DNA from: Dehalococcoidia bacterium
Lineage (GTDB): Bacteria > Chloroflexota > Dehalococcoidia > SM23-28-2 > RBG-16-64-32
NCBI GenBank assembly: GCA_030690405.1
Contig: JAUYGU010000112.1
Span: 1-36,282, forward strand
DNA length: 36,282 bases
Reading direction: 5' to 3'
Notes under the pieces: generated by a model
The model's input: the letters and a program-made list of their open reading frames with translations, nothing else
What the model was told of the DNA's origin: nothing
The model's database searches: none
Translations under genes and position numbers: made by a program
In this document: positions 24,478 through 33,129 of the stretch, piece by piece
Numbering within the stretch: the first letter of the stretch is position 1
Layout of the letters: the number at the start of each line of letters is the position of its first letter

Positions 24478-25682
24478 CCGGCCGCCCGCTGACCGTTGCG
24501 CTGCTGGTGAACGACCTGCGCATGGGCGGCGCCGAGCGCCAGCTCGTCGAGCTCGCGAAGGGGCTGGACAAGACGCGCTTCCGCGTCCTTGTCGTTACCC
24601 TGTACTCGGGCGGGCCGCTGGAGGATGAGCTGCGGGACCGCGACGACGTGACCCTCATCTCGCTGGAGCGCAGCGGCAAGTACGATTTCCGCACCGTGCT
24701 CCGGCTGGCCTCACTGCTCCGCCGCCAGCGCGTGGACGTCATTCAGCCGTTCCTCACGCCCGCCACGCTCTTCGGTCTGACCGCCGCCCTCCTGGCCCGC
24801 ACGCCGATCAAGATCGCCACGGAGCGCTGCGGCCTCCGCCTGAACACCCACCTCGGCAACCGCGCCTACCGCTTCGCAGAGGACCGGCTCACCCGCTTCG
24901 CTGACGCCGTCGTCCCCAACAGCGAGGCCGGACGCGAGTACGTCCTATCGCGGGGGATCGCTCCCCGGAAGGTGCGCGTCATCTACAACGGCGTCAGCCC
25001 GTCCCGAACTGACCTCGCCCCCGGCGAGCGGGAAGCCGCGCGCGAGGCGCTGGGCGTGCCGCCTGAGGGTGCACTGGCGGGCATCGTGGCCAGCCTCCAG
25101 ACCGCCAAGGACCACGAGACGTTCCTCCAGGCCGCCGCCATCGTGCGCCGGTCGCTGCCGGACGCCAGGTTCGCCATCGTCGGCGACGGCCCGCTGCGGG
25201 CGCAGCTGGAGCGGCGATCCCGTGAGTTGGGCCTCGATTCCTGCGTCAGCTTCGCCGGCCAGCAGCTCAGGGTCGCGCCCTACATCGCCGCCTTCGACGT
25301 CGCCGTCCTATCGTCCTGCGACCACGAAGGCTGCTCCAACTTCCTGCTGGAGGCGATGGCGCTCGGCCGCCCCCTCGTCGCCACCGACGTCGGCGGCAAC
25401 GCCGAGCTGTTCACCGCCGGCCGGGCCGGGTTCCTCGTCCCGCCCAAAGAGCCCGGGGCGATGGCCGCGGCGGTCCTCGATGTGCTTCAGAACACCGAAA
25501 CAGCCTCGCGCATGTCGCGGGAGTCCCTGGACGCCTTCAGCGGGCGTTTTACATTGGGAGGCATGGTGCGCGCTTACGAGGATCTCTACCTGGAGCTCTG
25601 GCAGCGGAAGTCTCTCGCCCGCGGCGGGCGGCCCGTCGCGGAGCCGGTCCGCGGGCCGGGGACGCCCGGGAGTGAGCTGTGA
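24471..25682 (+). CDS. GT4-family glycosyltransferase
   Basis: A 403-aa GT-B glycosyltransferase. The N-terminal NDLRMGGAERQLVEL is the hallmark Gly-Gly-Ala-Glu acceptor loop of GT4. The C-terminal half has VGDGPLRAQLE and HEGCSNFLLEAMALGRPLV with the E-x7-E donor site intact. GTG start inside the end of the polymerase gene (7-nt overlap) and GTGA overlap with the next gene. It probably adds one sugar of the repeat unit. Donor unknown. The C-terminal 25 residues are a Gly/Pro/Arg tail. Confidence 0.9.
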   Translation: MVTGRPLTVALLVNDLRMGGAERQLVELAKGLDKTRFRVLVVTLYSGGPLEDELRDRDDVTLISLERSGKYDFRTVLRLASLLRRQRVDVIQPFLTPATLFGLTAALLARTPIKIATERCGLRLNTHLGNRAYRFAEDRLTRFADAVVPNSEAGREYVLSRGIAPRKVRVIYNGVSPSRTDLAPGEREAAREALGVPPEGALAGIVASLQTAKDHETFLQAAAIVRRSLPDARFAIVGDGPLRAQLERRSRELGLDSCVSFAGQQLRVAPYIAAFDVAVLSSCDHEGCSNFLLEAMALGRPLVATDVGGNAELFTAGRAGFLVPPKEPGAMAAAVLDVLQNTETASRMSRESLDAFSGRFTLGGMVRAYEDLYLELWQRKSLARGGRPVAEPVRGPGTPGSEL

Positions 25683-26764
25683 GCGCCAAGGCGACCGCGC
25701 GGGTCTGCGTCGTGTCCGAAGACCTCGGGCTGCCCCTCGACGAGGGGATAAAGAAGTTCGCGGTCTCGTTCCTGCGCGCCCTCTCCGGGCACGCCTCCGT
25801 ACTCGGCATCTCCACCGACGGCTCCGGCGCTCTCCCGGAGGGCGCCGTGCGCGCCCCGGCGAACCGCCTGTTCCTGGGCAACGCGCTCCGGCGCAGCCTG
25901 GCGTCCTTCGCGCCGGACGTCATCTGTTACGTGCCCTCGGCTTCTTGCACGGCCTTCAGCTTTCTGCGCTCGCGGCTGCTCAAGCTCTACCGGCCGCGGG
26001 CAGGCGTCGCCATGGTCGCCCTTCAGGGCCGTACGCACGGCGTCGTGGGCCGGCGGCTCATCCCGCGCATCCAGCCCGACTACCTGTTCGCCCAGAGCCA
26101 GACGACGATCGATGAGCTAAGCGCCGCCGGCGGCCGCGCCCGCTTCCTCCCCTCCGGCGTGGACATCGATACGTTCCGGCCTGTGACTTCGCAGGAGAAG
26201 GCGGATCTCCGCCGCAAGCACGGCCTGCCACCGGACGAGTTCCTGGTGCTGCACGTGGGCCATGTGAAGACCGGCCGGAACGTCTCTTTGCTGGGCCGGG
26301 TCGCGAAGATAGGGCGGCCGCTCCTGGTCGCCGGCAGTAGCAGCGGCCAGGACGCCGTCCTGCGCCGCGAGCTGGAGCTCGCCGGCGTTACCATCATCGA
26401 CCGCTACGTCGCGGCGGTGCAGGAGCTCTACCAGGCCGCGGACTGCTACCTCTTCCCCGTGCAGACGCCTGGGTCGGCGATCGACGTGCCGCTCTCCGCC
26501 CTGGAGGCGATGGCCTGCGACCTGCCCGTCGTCGCATCGCCCTTCGGCGGCCTGCCGTTGATGTTCGAAGAAGGGCCGGGGTTCCAGTTCGCCGATGGCG
26601 ATGAGCGTCTCCTGGAGGCGCTGGCCCGCGTTAAGGAGACCGCCGCCGGCGGCGCCCGCCGGATGGTGGAGCGCTACTCCTGGCGCGAGGTGGCCGCCCG
26701 CTTCCTGACTGCGATCGAAGAGCCTTCCGGGGTAAGCGAGTATGCAGGCGTCGTCACTCTCTAA
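25679..26764 (+). CDS. Glycosyltransferase (GT4-like, divergent N-terminus)
   Basis: A 361-aa GT-B-type protein. The N-terminal domain is atypical (VSEDLGLPLDEGIKKFAV, with no GG loop). The C-terminal donor domain is recognisable: FLPSGVDIDTFRPV, FLVLHVGHVKTGRNVSLL, and SALEAMACDLPVVASPFGG. The segment TPGSAIDVPLSALEA replaces the usual E-x7-E, so the first Glu is missing. It may still be active or bind a distinct donor. The GTG start overlaps the preceding stop, and the end overlaps the next gene by 23 nt, which implies strict co-translation. Confidence 0.8.
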   Translation: MSAKATARVCVVSEDLGLPLDEGIKKFAVSFLRALSGHASVLGISTDGSGALPEGAVRAPANRLFLGNALRRSLASFAPDVICYVPSASCTAFSFLRSRLLKLYRPRAGVAMVALQGRTHGVVGRRLIPRIQPDYLFAQSQTTIDELSAAGGRARFLPSGVDIDTFRPVTSQEKADLRRKHGLPPDEFLVLHVGHVKTGRNVSLLGRVAKIGRPLLVAGSSSGQDAVLRRELELAGVTIIDRYVAAVQELYQAADCYLFPVQTPGSAIDVPLSALEAMACDLPVVASPFGGLPLMFEEGPGFQFADGDERLLEALARVKETAAGGARRMVERYSWREVAARFLTAIEEPSGVSEYAGVVTL

Positions 26765-28568
26765 CGACACCGCGCTCCTGCCGGCGCTGCTCAACGGCAA
26801 CGGCCGGTCGCCGGGGCGTGTCCTCTCGCCCGAGGGCGTCGCTCCCCTTCTGCGGGTGCTGAGGGAGAACAAGTTCCCGCTGCTGGCGCTGGCCGCGAAG
26901 AAGGACGCTTCCGAGACGCTCGCCGATTCGCCGGACTGGCGTGACGCCATTGAGGCGGACACACTCGAGTACAACGGCCAGCGCGAACAGTACGTCGCGG
27001 TAAGGCGCGCCTGGGCCGCCGCCGGCATCCCCTGCATCATGATCAAGTCCGCCGGCACCTACCCCGCCTTCCCCTACACCAGCGATAACCTGGACCTGCT
27101 GGTCCAGCGCGACCGCTGCGCCGAGGCCAGGGCCATCCTGGAGGAGCTCGGCTACGTCTGGCTCAGGAACATCGACGAGTCCCATAAGTACCTGTTCCGC
27201 AAGTTCCACCGCGGCCGCTCGGTTTCCGCCATCCACGTCCACTCCTGGGTGGGATGGGACGCCGAGTTCATGGAGGACTCGATCTGGGACGGTGCCGTCG
27301 TCTCAGACGATGATCCGGAGGTCACCGTCCCCTCGCCCGCGGACTCCATCCTGGTGAACGCGGGCCACGCCTTCTACGAGAACAAGCGGTTCTCGCTGTA
27401 CGACCTCGAGAAGATTCGGGCCTGCTGGGCGACGCCGGAGGTGGATTGGGGTTATGTCGAGTCTGTCGCCCGCCGCAGGGGCTGGCTGAACGGCCTGCAT
27501 TTCGCCCTGCTCGTCTGCGCCAGGCTGGAGCGCGACCTCTACAGCGCTTCCACGGTTCCGCCCGGCCTCGTGGAGCGCTGGCGGGCGGGCCTGCGGAGGT
27601 CCCGGCTGGCGCACTGGTACTGGCGGCGCATCGAGCGCCGCGGCACCACGGCGCTGCCCTTCCGCGTCTCCTTCGCCTTCAGCAAGGCGCTCTACTACCA
27701 GAAGGTTCTGCGCGACCAGCACGATCGCCCCCTTCGTAGGCTCTCCAACCTCCTGCACACGTTCGCCTGGGGGTTCAAGCAGAAGTCCGGCTTCCGGCCC
27801 CAGCCCGGCGAGCTGGTCTCCCTGGGTGGCCTGGATGGCTCTGGCAAGACGTCTCACGCAGAAGCCCTCTCGGAGGCGCTGACGGTCTCCGGCATCGCCC
27901 ACCGCGTCGTCTGGAGCCGCCGCGGCTGCTCCCCCCTCTACCGGCTCGTGAGCAGGGTCGCGAAGGCGGTCCTCCGCCCGCGCCGCAGCCCGTCCGTCCA
28001 CGGGGACGGCTCCGGCGGCCTTGTCACAAGCGAAGGCCGTGGCCTGCGGGCGTCGCTCGCCCAGATAGGCTGGGCCTGGTTCAACGTCTTCGATATGTTG
28101 GCCGTCTACTTCTTCCGGGTTCGGCTGCCCCTTCTAAGGGGCAAGGTGGTGATCTGCGACCGCTACGTCCACGACGCCGCCGTAGAGCTGAGCCACCGTC
28201 TGCCGCCCGGCAACCGGCTGGCCCGCGCGCCGCTGGGCCTGCTCTTCGCGCTCTCCCCGAAGCCGCGGCAGACCTATCTCCTGGACGTGGAGCCGGAGGC
28301 CGCCTTCCAGCGTACACCGGACAGCCCGTCGCTGGCGGAGCTGCGGGAGCAGCGGGAGATGTACCTGGAGTTCGCGCGAAAGCACGGCCTGAGCGTTCGC
28401 GACACCGCCGCCGGCTTCGCCGAGACCAACGACGCGCTGGTCCGCGAAGTCCTGCGCGGGTACGAGAGCCGCTTCGACACGTTCCTCAACGGCTTGATGC
28501 TGTCCAATCCCAGGCAGCTCGTCCGGCACGAAGACCGTACCCGCGGCAGGGATGGAGGACCGGCATGA
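26742..28568 (+). CDS. Fusion: nucleotidyltransferase-like domain + thymidylate-kinase-like P-loop domain
   Basis: A 608-aa two-part protein. Residues about 30-345 resemble the NTP_transf_5-type nucleotidyltransferases: an I-K-S-A-G segment (101-105) followed by SDNLDLLV (114-121) with Asp115 and Asp118 as likely metal ligands. Residues about 355-590 look like a thymidylate/nucleoside-monophosphate kinase: P-loop GGLDGSGKT (362-370), CDRY with the DRY motif (472-475), and LLDVEPEAAFQR (513-524) followed by a lid-like Arg/Glu-rich helix. The start lies 23 nt inside the preceding gene, and the end overlaps the next start (ATGA). Proteins with these parts occur in polysaccharide clusters, but the substrate is unknown. 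Kinase of a sugar or lipid head group is a guess. Confidence 0.75.
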   Translation: MQASSLSNDTALLPALLNGNGRSPGRVLSPEGVAPLLRVLRENKFPLLALAAKKDASETLADSPDWRDAIEADTLEYNGQREQYVAVRRAWAAAGIPCIMIKSAGTYPAFPYTSDNLDLLVQRDRCAEARAILEELGYVWLRNIDESHKYLFRKFHRGRSVSAIHVHSWVGWDAEFMEDSIWDGAVVSDDDPEVTVPSPADSILVNAGHAFYENKRFSLYDLEKIRACWATPEVDWGYVESVARRRGWLNGLHFALLVCARLERDLYSASTVPPGLVERWRAGLRRSRLAHWYWRRIERRGTTALPFRVSFAFSKALYYQKVLRDQHDRPLRRLSNLLHTFAWGFKQKSGFRPQPGELVSLGGLDGSGKTSHAEALSEALTVSGIAHRVVWSRRGCSPLYRLVSRVAKAVLRPRRSPSVHGDGSGGLVTSEGRGLRASLAQIGWAWFNVFDMLAVYFFRVRLPLLRGKVVICDRYVHDAAVELSHRLPPGNRLARAPLGLLFALSPKPRQTYLLDVEPEAAFQRTPDSPSLAELREQREMYLEFARKHGLSVRDTAAGFAETNDALVREVLRGYESRFDTFLNGLMLSNPRQLVRHEDRTRGRDGGPA

Positions 28569-29533
28569 AAGTGCTGGTCGTCACCAACATGTACCCCACC
28601 CCGGACCGGCCCCACTTCGGCGTCTTTGTGAAGGACCAGGTGGAGTCCCTGCGGGAGCAGGGCGTGGACGTCGATGTCCTGTTCATGGACGGCAGGCGCA
28701 GCAAGCTGAACTACCTCTGGGGTTTCCCTCGCCTCTGGAAGCGAATTCGCGGCGGCGGCTACGACCTCCTCCACGCCCACTACGTCTTCTCCGGCCTTGT
28801 CGCTCGCGGGCAGTGGCGCCTGCCTGTCGTGCTCACTCACCACGGGCCGGAGGTGTTCATGACCTGGGAGTCCCGCCTCTGCCGGTTGACCCGGAGATGG
28901 TTCGACAAACTCATAGTCGTCTCGCCGGAGATGCAGCGGCGGCTGGATGTGCCCCATGCGCAGGTCATCCCCTGCGGCATCGACACCAACCGCTTCCGGC
29001 CGGTGCCCCAGGACGAGGCGCGCCGGTTGGCCGGCCTGCCCGCCGCCAAGAAGATCGTCCTCTGGGCCGGGGAGCACCAGCGCCCGGAGAAGCGATTCGA
29101 CGTGGTCGAGGCGGCGATGAAAATCCTTGCCGAGCGTGACCCCTCGGTCGAGCTGGTGCGGCTGTCCGGCCGCCCGCACGACATCGTCCCGACGTTCATG
29201 AACGCCTGCGATGTCCTCCTCCTCACCTCCGACGCCGAGGGCTCGCCCATGGTGATCAAGGAGGCGATGGCCTGCAACGTGCCCGTCGTCTCCACTTCGG
29301 TGGGCGACGTGCCGGAGGTCATCGGCGGCACGGAGGGCTGCTTCATCTGCAGCCAGGACCCGGTGGAGGTGGCCGATAAGCTCCAGCAGGCGCTGGCCTT
29401 CGGCAAGCGCACCAACGGCCGCGATGCCGTCCTCCCCATGGACCTGGCGGAGATCAGCAGACGGATCATCGCGGTCTACGAACAGGCGCTTGGTCAGTCC
29501 CGGAACGCCGTCCAGGCATCGCCCGTGCCGTAG
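28565..29533 (+). CDS. GT4-family glycosyltransferase
   Basis: A 322-aa GT-B protein, shorter than most GT4 members (about 360-400). The N-terminus VTNMYPTPDRPHFGVFVKDQ is a classic start of GT4 surface-glycan transferases. HAHYVFSG, HGPEVF, IPCGIDTNRFRP and EGSPMVIKEAMACNVPVV (E-x7-E intact) are present. GGAGG lies 6 nt before the ATG. It overlaps the preceding fusion gene by 4 nt. It likely adds a repeat-unit sugar. The shortening falls mainly in the N-terminal domain, which is compact. Confidence 0.9.
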   Translation: MKVLVVTNMYPTPDRPHFGVFVKDQVESLREQGVDVDVLFMDGRRSKLNYLWGFPRLWKRIRGGGYDLLHAHYVFSGLVARGQWRLPVVLTHHGPEVFMTWESRLCRLTRRWFDKLIVVSPEMQRRLDVPHAQVIPCGIDTNRFRPVPQDEARRLAGLPAAKKIVLWAGEHQRPEKRFDVVEAAMKILAERDPSVELVRLSGRPHDIVPTFMNACDVLLLTSDAEGSPMVIKEAMACNVPVVSTSVGDVPEVIGGTEGCFICSQDPVEVADKLQQALAFGKRTNGRDAVLPMDLAEISRRIIAVYEQALGQSRNAVQASPVP

Positions 29534-29542
29534 AGGCCCGCT

Positions 29543-30754
29543 ATGAAGCGCATCTGTATCATCCGCCAGAACTACTTCCCGGCGGAGGCGCACGTTCGTA
29601 AGAACGTGGACGCGCTGACAGCGGCCGGCTACGCGGTGGACGTCGTCTGCCTGCGCGAGAAAGGCGAGCGCGCCAGGGAGCCCTACGGGGAAGGGATGGT
29701 CCACCGTCTCCCTCTCACGCGCCGCCGCGGTGGCCCCCTCCGATACGCCTTCGAGTACGCCGCGTTCATGGCGATGGCGTCCCTTCTCGTCTCCCGGCTC
29801 GCCCTGCGCAGGCGTTACCGCATCGTTGAGGTGTACAACCTGCCGGACTTCTTCGTCCTGGCGGCGCTCGTCCCCAGGCTGCTGGGCGCCCGCGTCATCC
29901 TCTACCTGTTCGAGATGATGCCGGAGCACATCGCTGACCAGTTCGGCCTGCGCCCCGGCGGAATGCCCGTCAAAGCCCTGCGCCTCCTCGAGCGATGGAG
30001 CGTCGCCTTCGCCAACCGCGCCATCGTCGTCGGCCCCTACGATAAGGGCGTCCGGGAGCGGCGCGGCGTCCCCGCGGCGAAGCTCGCCCTCGTGATGAAC
30101 GTCCCGGAGGAGGGGCTGTTCCGGCCGGCGCCGCCGCCCGAGCCGGAGGGCGGCGACGCCTTCCGCGTCATCACCCACGGCAGCCTCCTCAAGAGGTACG
30201 GCATTCAGACGCTGATCAGGGCGGTGCCGCACCTTCGCGACCACGTGCCGGGCCTGGAGGTCTGGATCGTCGGCGCGGGCGAGTACCGCGAGGAGTTGGA
30301 AGCCCTCGCGAAGGAGCTGGGGGTCGAAACGCAGGTGCGATTCACCGGCTGGGCGCCGATCGAGGAGGTGCCCGCCCTCATCGCCCGCTGCCATGTGGGC
30401 GTGGTCCCCATGCTCGCGACCTGGATGCTGCCGAACAAGCTCTTCGAGTACGCCGCGATGGAGAGGCCCATCGTCGCCTCCGCCGTGCCGTCCATACAGG
30501 CCCTCTTCCCCGGCGACAGCGTCCTCTACTTCCCGCCCGGCGACGCGGAAGCCCTGGCGCGCTGCCTCGCCGGCCTCTACGCTGACCCGGCCTTGCGCGC
30601 CCGCCTCGCCGCCAACGCCCGTCGCGTCCTGGAGCGGCATTCCTGGCAGGAGATGCGCGAGGTCTACATCCGCGCCCACGATGACCTTCTGTCCGCGCCC
30701 GCCGGCAGGCACGCCGTCGCCGGCAGCGAGCGGAGCGGAGACACGCCGCCATGA
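29543..30754 (+). CDS. GT4-family glycosyltransferase (WbuB-like)
   Basis: A 403-aa GT-B protein. It begins RICIIRQNYFPAEAHVRKN and carries HGSLLKRYGIQTLI and, at the donor site, MLPNKLFEYAAMERPIVAS, the P-N-K-L-F-[ED]-Y pattern of WbuB-type N-acetyl-sugar transferases. AGAGG precedes the ATG by 6 nt. The end overlaps the deacetylase-like gene (ATGA). An amino-sugar donor would match the Gfo/Idh/MocA plus DegT pair upstream; that link is inference. Confidence 0.9.
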   Translation: MKRICIIRQNYFPAEAHVRKNVDALTAAGYAVDVVCLREKGERAREPYGEGMVHRLPLTRRRGGPLRYAFEYAAFMAMASLLVSRLALRRRYRIVEVYNLPDFFVLAALVPRLLGARVILYLFEMMPEHIADQFGLRPGGMPVKALRLLERWSVAFANRAIVVGPYDKGVRERRGVPAAKLALVMNVPEEGLFRPAPPPEPEGGDAFRVITHGSLLKRYGIQTLIRAVPHLRDHVPGLEVWIVGAGEYREELEALAKELGVETQVRFTGWAPIEEVPALIARCHVGVVPMLATWMLPNKLFEYAAMERPIVASAVPSIQALFPGDSVLYFPPGDAEALARCLAGLYADPALRARLAANARRVLERHSWQEMREVYIRAHDDLLSAPAGRHAVAGSERSGDTPP

Positions 30755-32040
30755 ACCTGGTGCGCTACCTGATGGAGTCAAGGGGGCCCGTGAACACCCT
30801 CCGCCGCCTCCCGGCCATCGCGCGCCGGTTCGGCCTCTCGCCGGACCGCATGGAGCGCGCCCTCCAGGATTTCGCGGGCATCGCCCAGGGCTACGGCTGC
30901 ACGCCCACCCTGGCCGTCACCGCCGTCCTCCTGGAGCGCTACCCGGACGTCTTCCGCCGGCTGGACGGCGCCGCCGAGCTGGCGGTGCACGGCTACGTCC
31001 ACACGGACTACAGCCAGCTTGACGAGGCCGCTCAGAGCGAGCACATGGAGCGCGCCCTCAGCGCCTTCCGCAGCCTCCAGATCTCGCCCGACGGCTTCCG
31101 CTGCCCCTACCTCCGCTGGAACGAGGATTCGGTCCACGTGGCGGCCCGCTTCGGGCTCGTCTACGGGAGCAACCGTGCCCTCGCCTGGGACGCTATAGGC
31201 CCGGACGACGTGGAGCCGCAGGCCTGGGAGGCGTACCAGAAGGGGCTGCGGCTGTACAGCGCCAGCGAGGCCGCCGGCCGCCTCAGCCTGCCCTCGCGCA
31301 TCAACGGACTGATCGATATCCCCGCCTCGCTCCCCGACGACGAGGCGATGGTCGACCGCCTCGGCCTCGAGAGCGTCGACCGCGCCGTCGCTGTCTGGAC
31401 GCGCATGCTCGACATGGTGTACGAGCGGGGCGAGGCGATGACCCTGATCCTCCACCACGAGCGGGTGGCGCTGCTCCGGAACGCCCTGGAGGCCGTCCTG
31501 CAGCGGGCCCGCGCGCAGGAGCCGCCGGTCTGGGCGGCGCCCCTGAGGGAGGTCGCGAAGTGGTGGTCGGACCGGCTCGCCTGGCGCCTCGACCTGGAGC
31601 GCGAGGGCGAAGGGAGCTACCGGCTGTCCGGCCCGGACGCCGAGAGCGCCGCGGTGATCGTCCGCGGCGTGGAGACGGACCCGCCCGGCCGGCCCTGGTA
31701 CGGCGACTACCGTCTGCTGCCCGCCGCTGGCTTCACCCTGCGCAGCCAGACTCCGCCCGTGATCGCGGTGGAGGAGAGCTCCCCCGCCGCCCTGGCGGAC
31801 TACCTCCGCGAGGAGGGGTTCGTCGTCGTGCAGGGCGGAGCGGAAGGCCTGCGCGTCGGCGGCTACAGCACCTTCGGCGAGGACGACAAGCGCGCGCTCC
31901 TGGACTTCATCGAGCAGAGCGGCGCTCCCCTCGTCCGGCTCTGGCGCTGGCCGAACGGCGCCCGCTGCGCCCTTTCGGTCACCGGAGACGTAGACGCGAT
32001 GACGCTAATGGATTTCCTCCGCCGCCCCCTGGAAGTGTGA
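30751..32040 (+). CDS. Polysaccharide-deacetylase-like protein with displaced motif 1
   Basis: A 429-aa protein resembling NodB-fold carbohydrate esterase family 4 enzymes, which remove N- or O-acetyl groups using a metal held by Asp-His-His. The H-x3-H pair is His80/His84 (VHGYVHTDY), the next motif is RCPYLRW (117-123), and the late His motif is LILHHE (232-237). The Asp motif 1 (usually T-F-D-D-G before the first helix) is absent from the N-terminus, and a similar strand, CALSVTGDVDAMTL (406-419, Asp413/Asp415), lies at the very end. This suggests circular permutation. An insert of about 150 residues (270-400) separates the parts. It overlaps its upstream neighbour by 4 nt. Likely cytoplasmic, since no signal peptide is seen. 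Confidence 0.72.
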   Translation: MNLVRYLMESRGPVNTLRRLPAIARRFGLSPDRMERALQDFAGIAQGYGCTPTLAVTAVLLERYPDVFRRLDGAAELAVHGYVHTDYSQLDEAAQSEHMERALSAFRSLQISPDGFRCPYLRWNEDSVHVAARFGLVYGSNRALAWDAIGPDDVEPQAWEAYQKGLRLYSASEAAGRLSLPSRINGLIDIPASLPDDEAMVDRLGLESVDRAVAVWTRMLDMVYERGEAMTLILHHERVALLRNALEAVLQRARAQEPPVWAAPLREVAKWWSDRLAWRLDLEREGEGSYRLSGPDAESAAVIVRGVETDPPGRPWYGDYRLLPAAGFTLRSQTPPVIAVEESSPAALADYLREEGFVVVQGGAEGLRVGGYSTFGEDDKRALLDFIEQSGAPLVRLWRWPNGARCALSVTGDVDAMTLMDFLRRPLEV

Positions 32041-32043
32041 GGC

Positions 32044-33096
32044 GTGGCCGCCGTTCAGGTGATCGACCCGCGCTCCAACCCGGCCTGGGACGAATTCGTC
32101 TCGACCCACCCAGAGGCGACCGTCTTCCACACCGCCGCCTGGGCCGCCGTCCTCTGCGAGACGTACGGCTACCGGCCCCGCTATTACGTCTTGGCCGAAG
32201 CCTCCGGCGCCATCGCCGCCGCGCTGCCCATGATGCTCGTCAGCAGCCGTCTCACCGGACGCCGGCTGGTCGGCCTGCCGTTCAGCGACCTCTGCCCTCC
32301 GCTGGCGCTCCCCGGCGTCGACGCCTCCGCCCTGGTCGGGGCGGTTCTCCGCGACGCCGCTGCCGGCCGCCTCTCCTACGTGGAGGTCCGCGGGCCCTCG
32401 CCGCTGCCGTTGGAGGAGCACGGCTTCAAGAGCGCGCCCTGGTTTCTCCGCTACCTCGTCCCGCTGGACGCGCCCCTGAAGGAGCTGGAGTCCCGCTTCC
32501 ACCCTTCGGCCCGCAGGGGAATCCGCAAAGCGGAGAAGGAATTGGTGCGCGTGCGCTGCACCGGCAGCGCCGAAGACCTGCGCCGCTTCTACGACCTTCA
32601 CCTCGAGACCCGCCGCGGCCACGGCCTGATGCCGCAGCCGCGCCGCTTCTTCCAGCGGATTCACGAGCACTACCTGGCGACCGGGGAGGGCTTCCTCCTC
32701 GTCGCCGAGGCCGACGGCCGCCTGATCGCCGGCGATCTCCTGCTCCGGCACGGACGGACCCTGGTCTACAAGTTCAACGCCTCGGACGAGCGGTTCCTGG
32801 AGCGCCGGCCGAACAACGCCCTCATGTGGGAGGCGGTACAGCTAGGGCAGCGGCTGGGCTGTACCCAGCTCGACCTGGGCCGCTGCGAGACGGACAACGA
32901 GGGGCTGCGCCGGTTCAAGGCGCTCTGGGCTTCCGAAGAGGCGGTGCTGCCCTACTACTTCTACCCTGAGGTGAAGGGAGCGACCGCCATGAGTCAGAAG
33001 CGGCTCGCGAACACGCTGCTGGCCGCCGCCGTCCGCTTCACCCCCCGCCCGCTGCTACCGCGGTTGGGCAGCCTCACCTACCGGCACCTGGGATGA
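32044..33096 (+). CDS. FemAB / GNAT_6-type acyltransferase
   Basis: A 350-aa protein of the FemAB-like (BioF2/CelD) family: double GNAT fold, with N-terminal DEFVSTHPEATVFHTAAW and C-terminal segments RGIRKAEKE, GLMPQPRRFF, YKFNASDERF and LDLGRCETDNEGLRRFKALWAS split at typical positions. Members transfer aminoacyl or acyl groups to cell-wall or polysaccharide precursors, and relatives sit in exopolysaccharide loci. GTG start 3 nt after the preceding stop. It could place an acyl or aminoacyl group on the amine exposed by the neighbouring deacetylase-like enzyme (inference). It is probably the last gene of the operon; a 33-nt gap follows. Confidence 0.85.
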   Translation: MAAVQVIDPRSNPAWDEFVSTHPEATVFHTAAWAAVLCETYGYRPRYYVLAEASGAIAAALPMMLVSSRLTGRRLVGLPFSDLCPPLALPGVDASALVGAVLRDAAAGRLSYVEVRGPSPLPLEEHGFKSAPWFLRYLVPLDAPLKELESRFHPSARRGIRKAEKELVRVRCTGSAEDLRRFYDLHLETRRGHGLMPQPRRFFQRIHEHYLATGEGFLLVAEADGRLIAGDLLLRHGRTLVYKFNASDERFLERRPNNALMWEAVQLGQRLGCTQLDLGRCETDNEGLRRFKALWASEEAVLPYYFYPEVKGATAMSQKRLANTLLAAAVRFTPRPLLPRLGSLTYRHLG

Positions 33097-33129
33097 TACG
33101 ATGCATCCGAGAAATTACGTTGAGCGGAC

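Noticed and set aside
28274..30781. Very long open frame (835 codons) on the - strand
   Set aside because: It lies antisense to two well-supported glycosyltransferases and the end of the fusion gene. Its product is rich in Gly, Arg, His and Asp with no domain. Such shadows are common in high-GC DNA.
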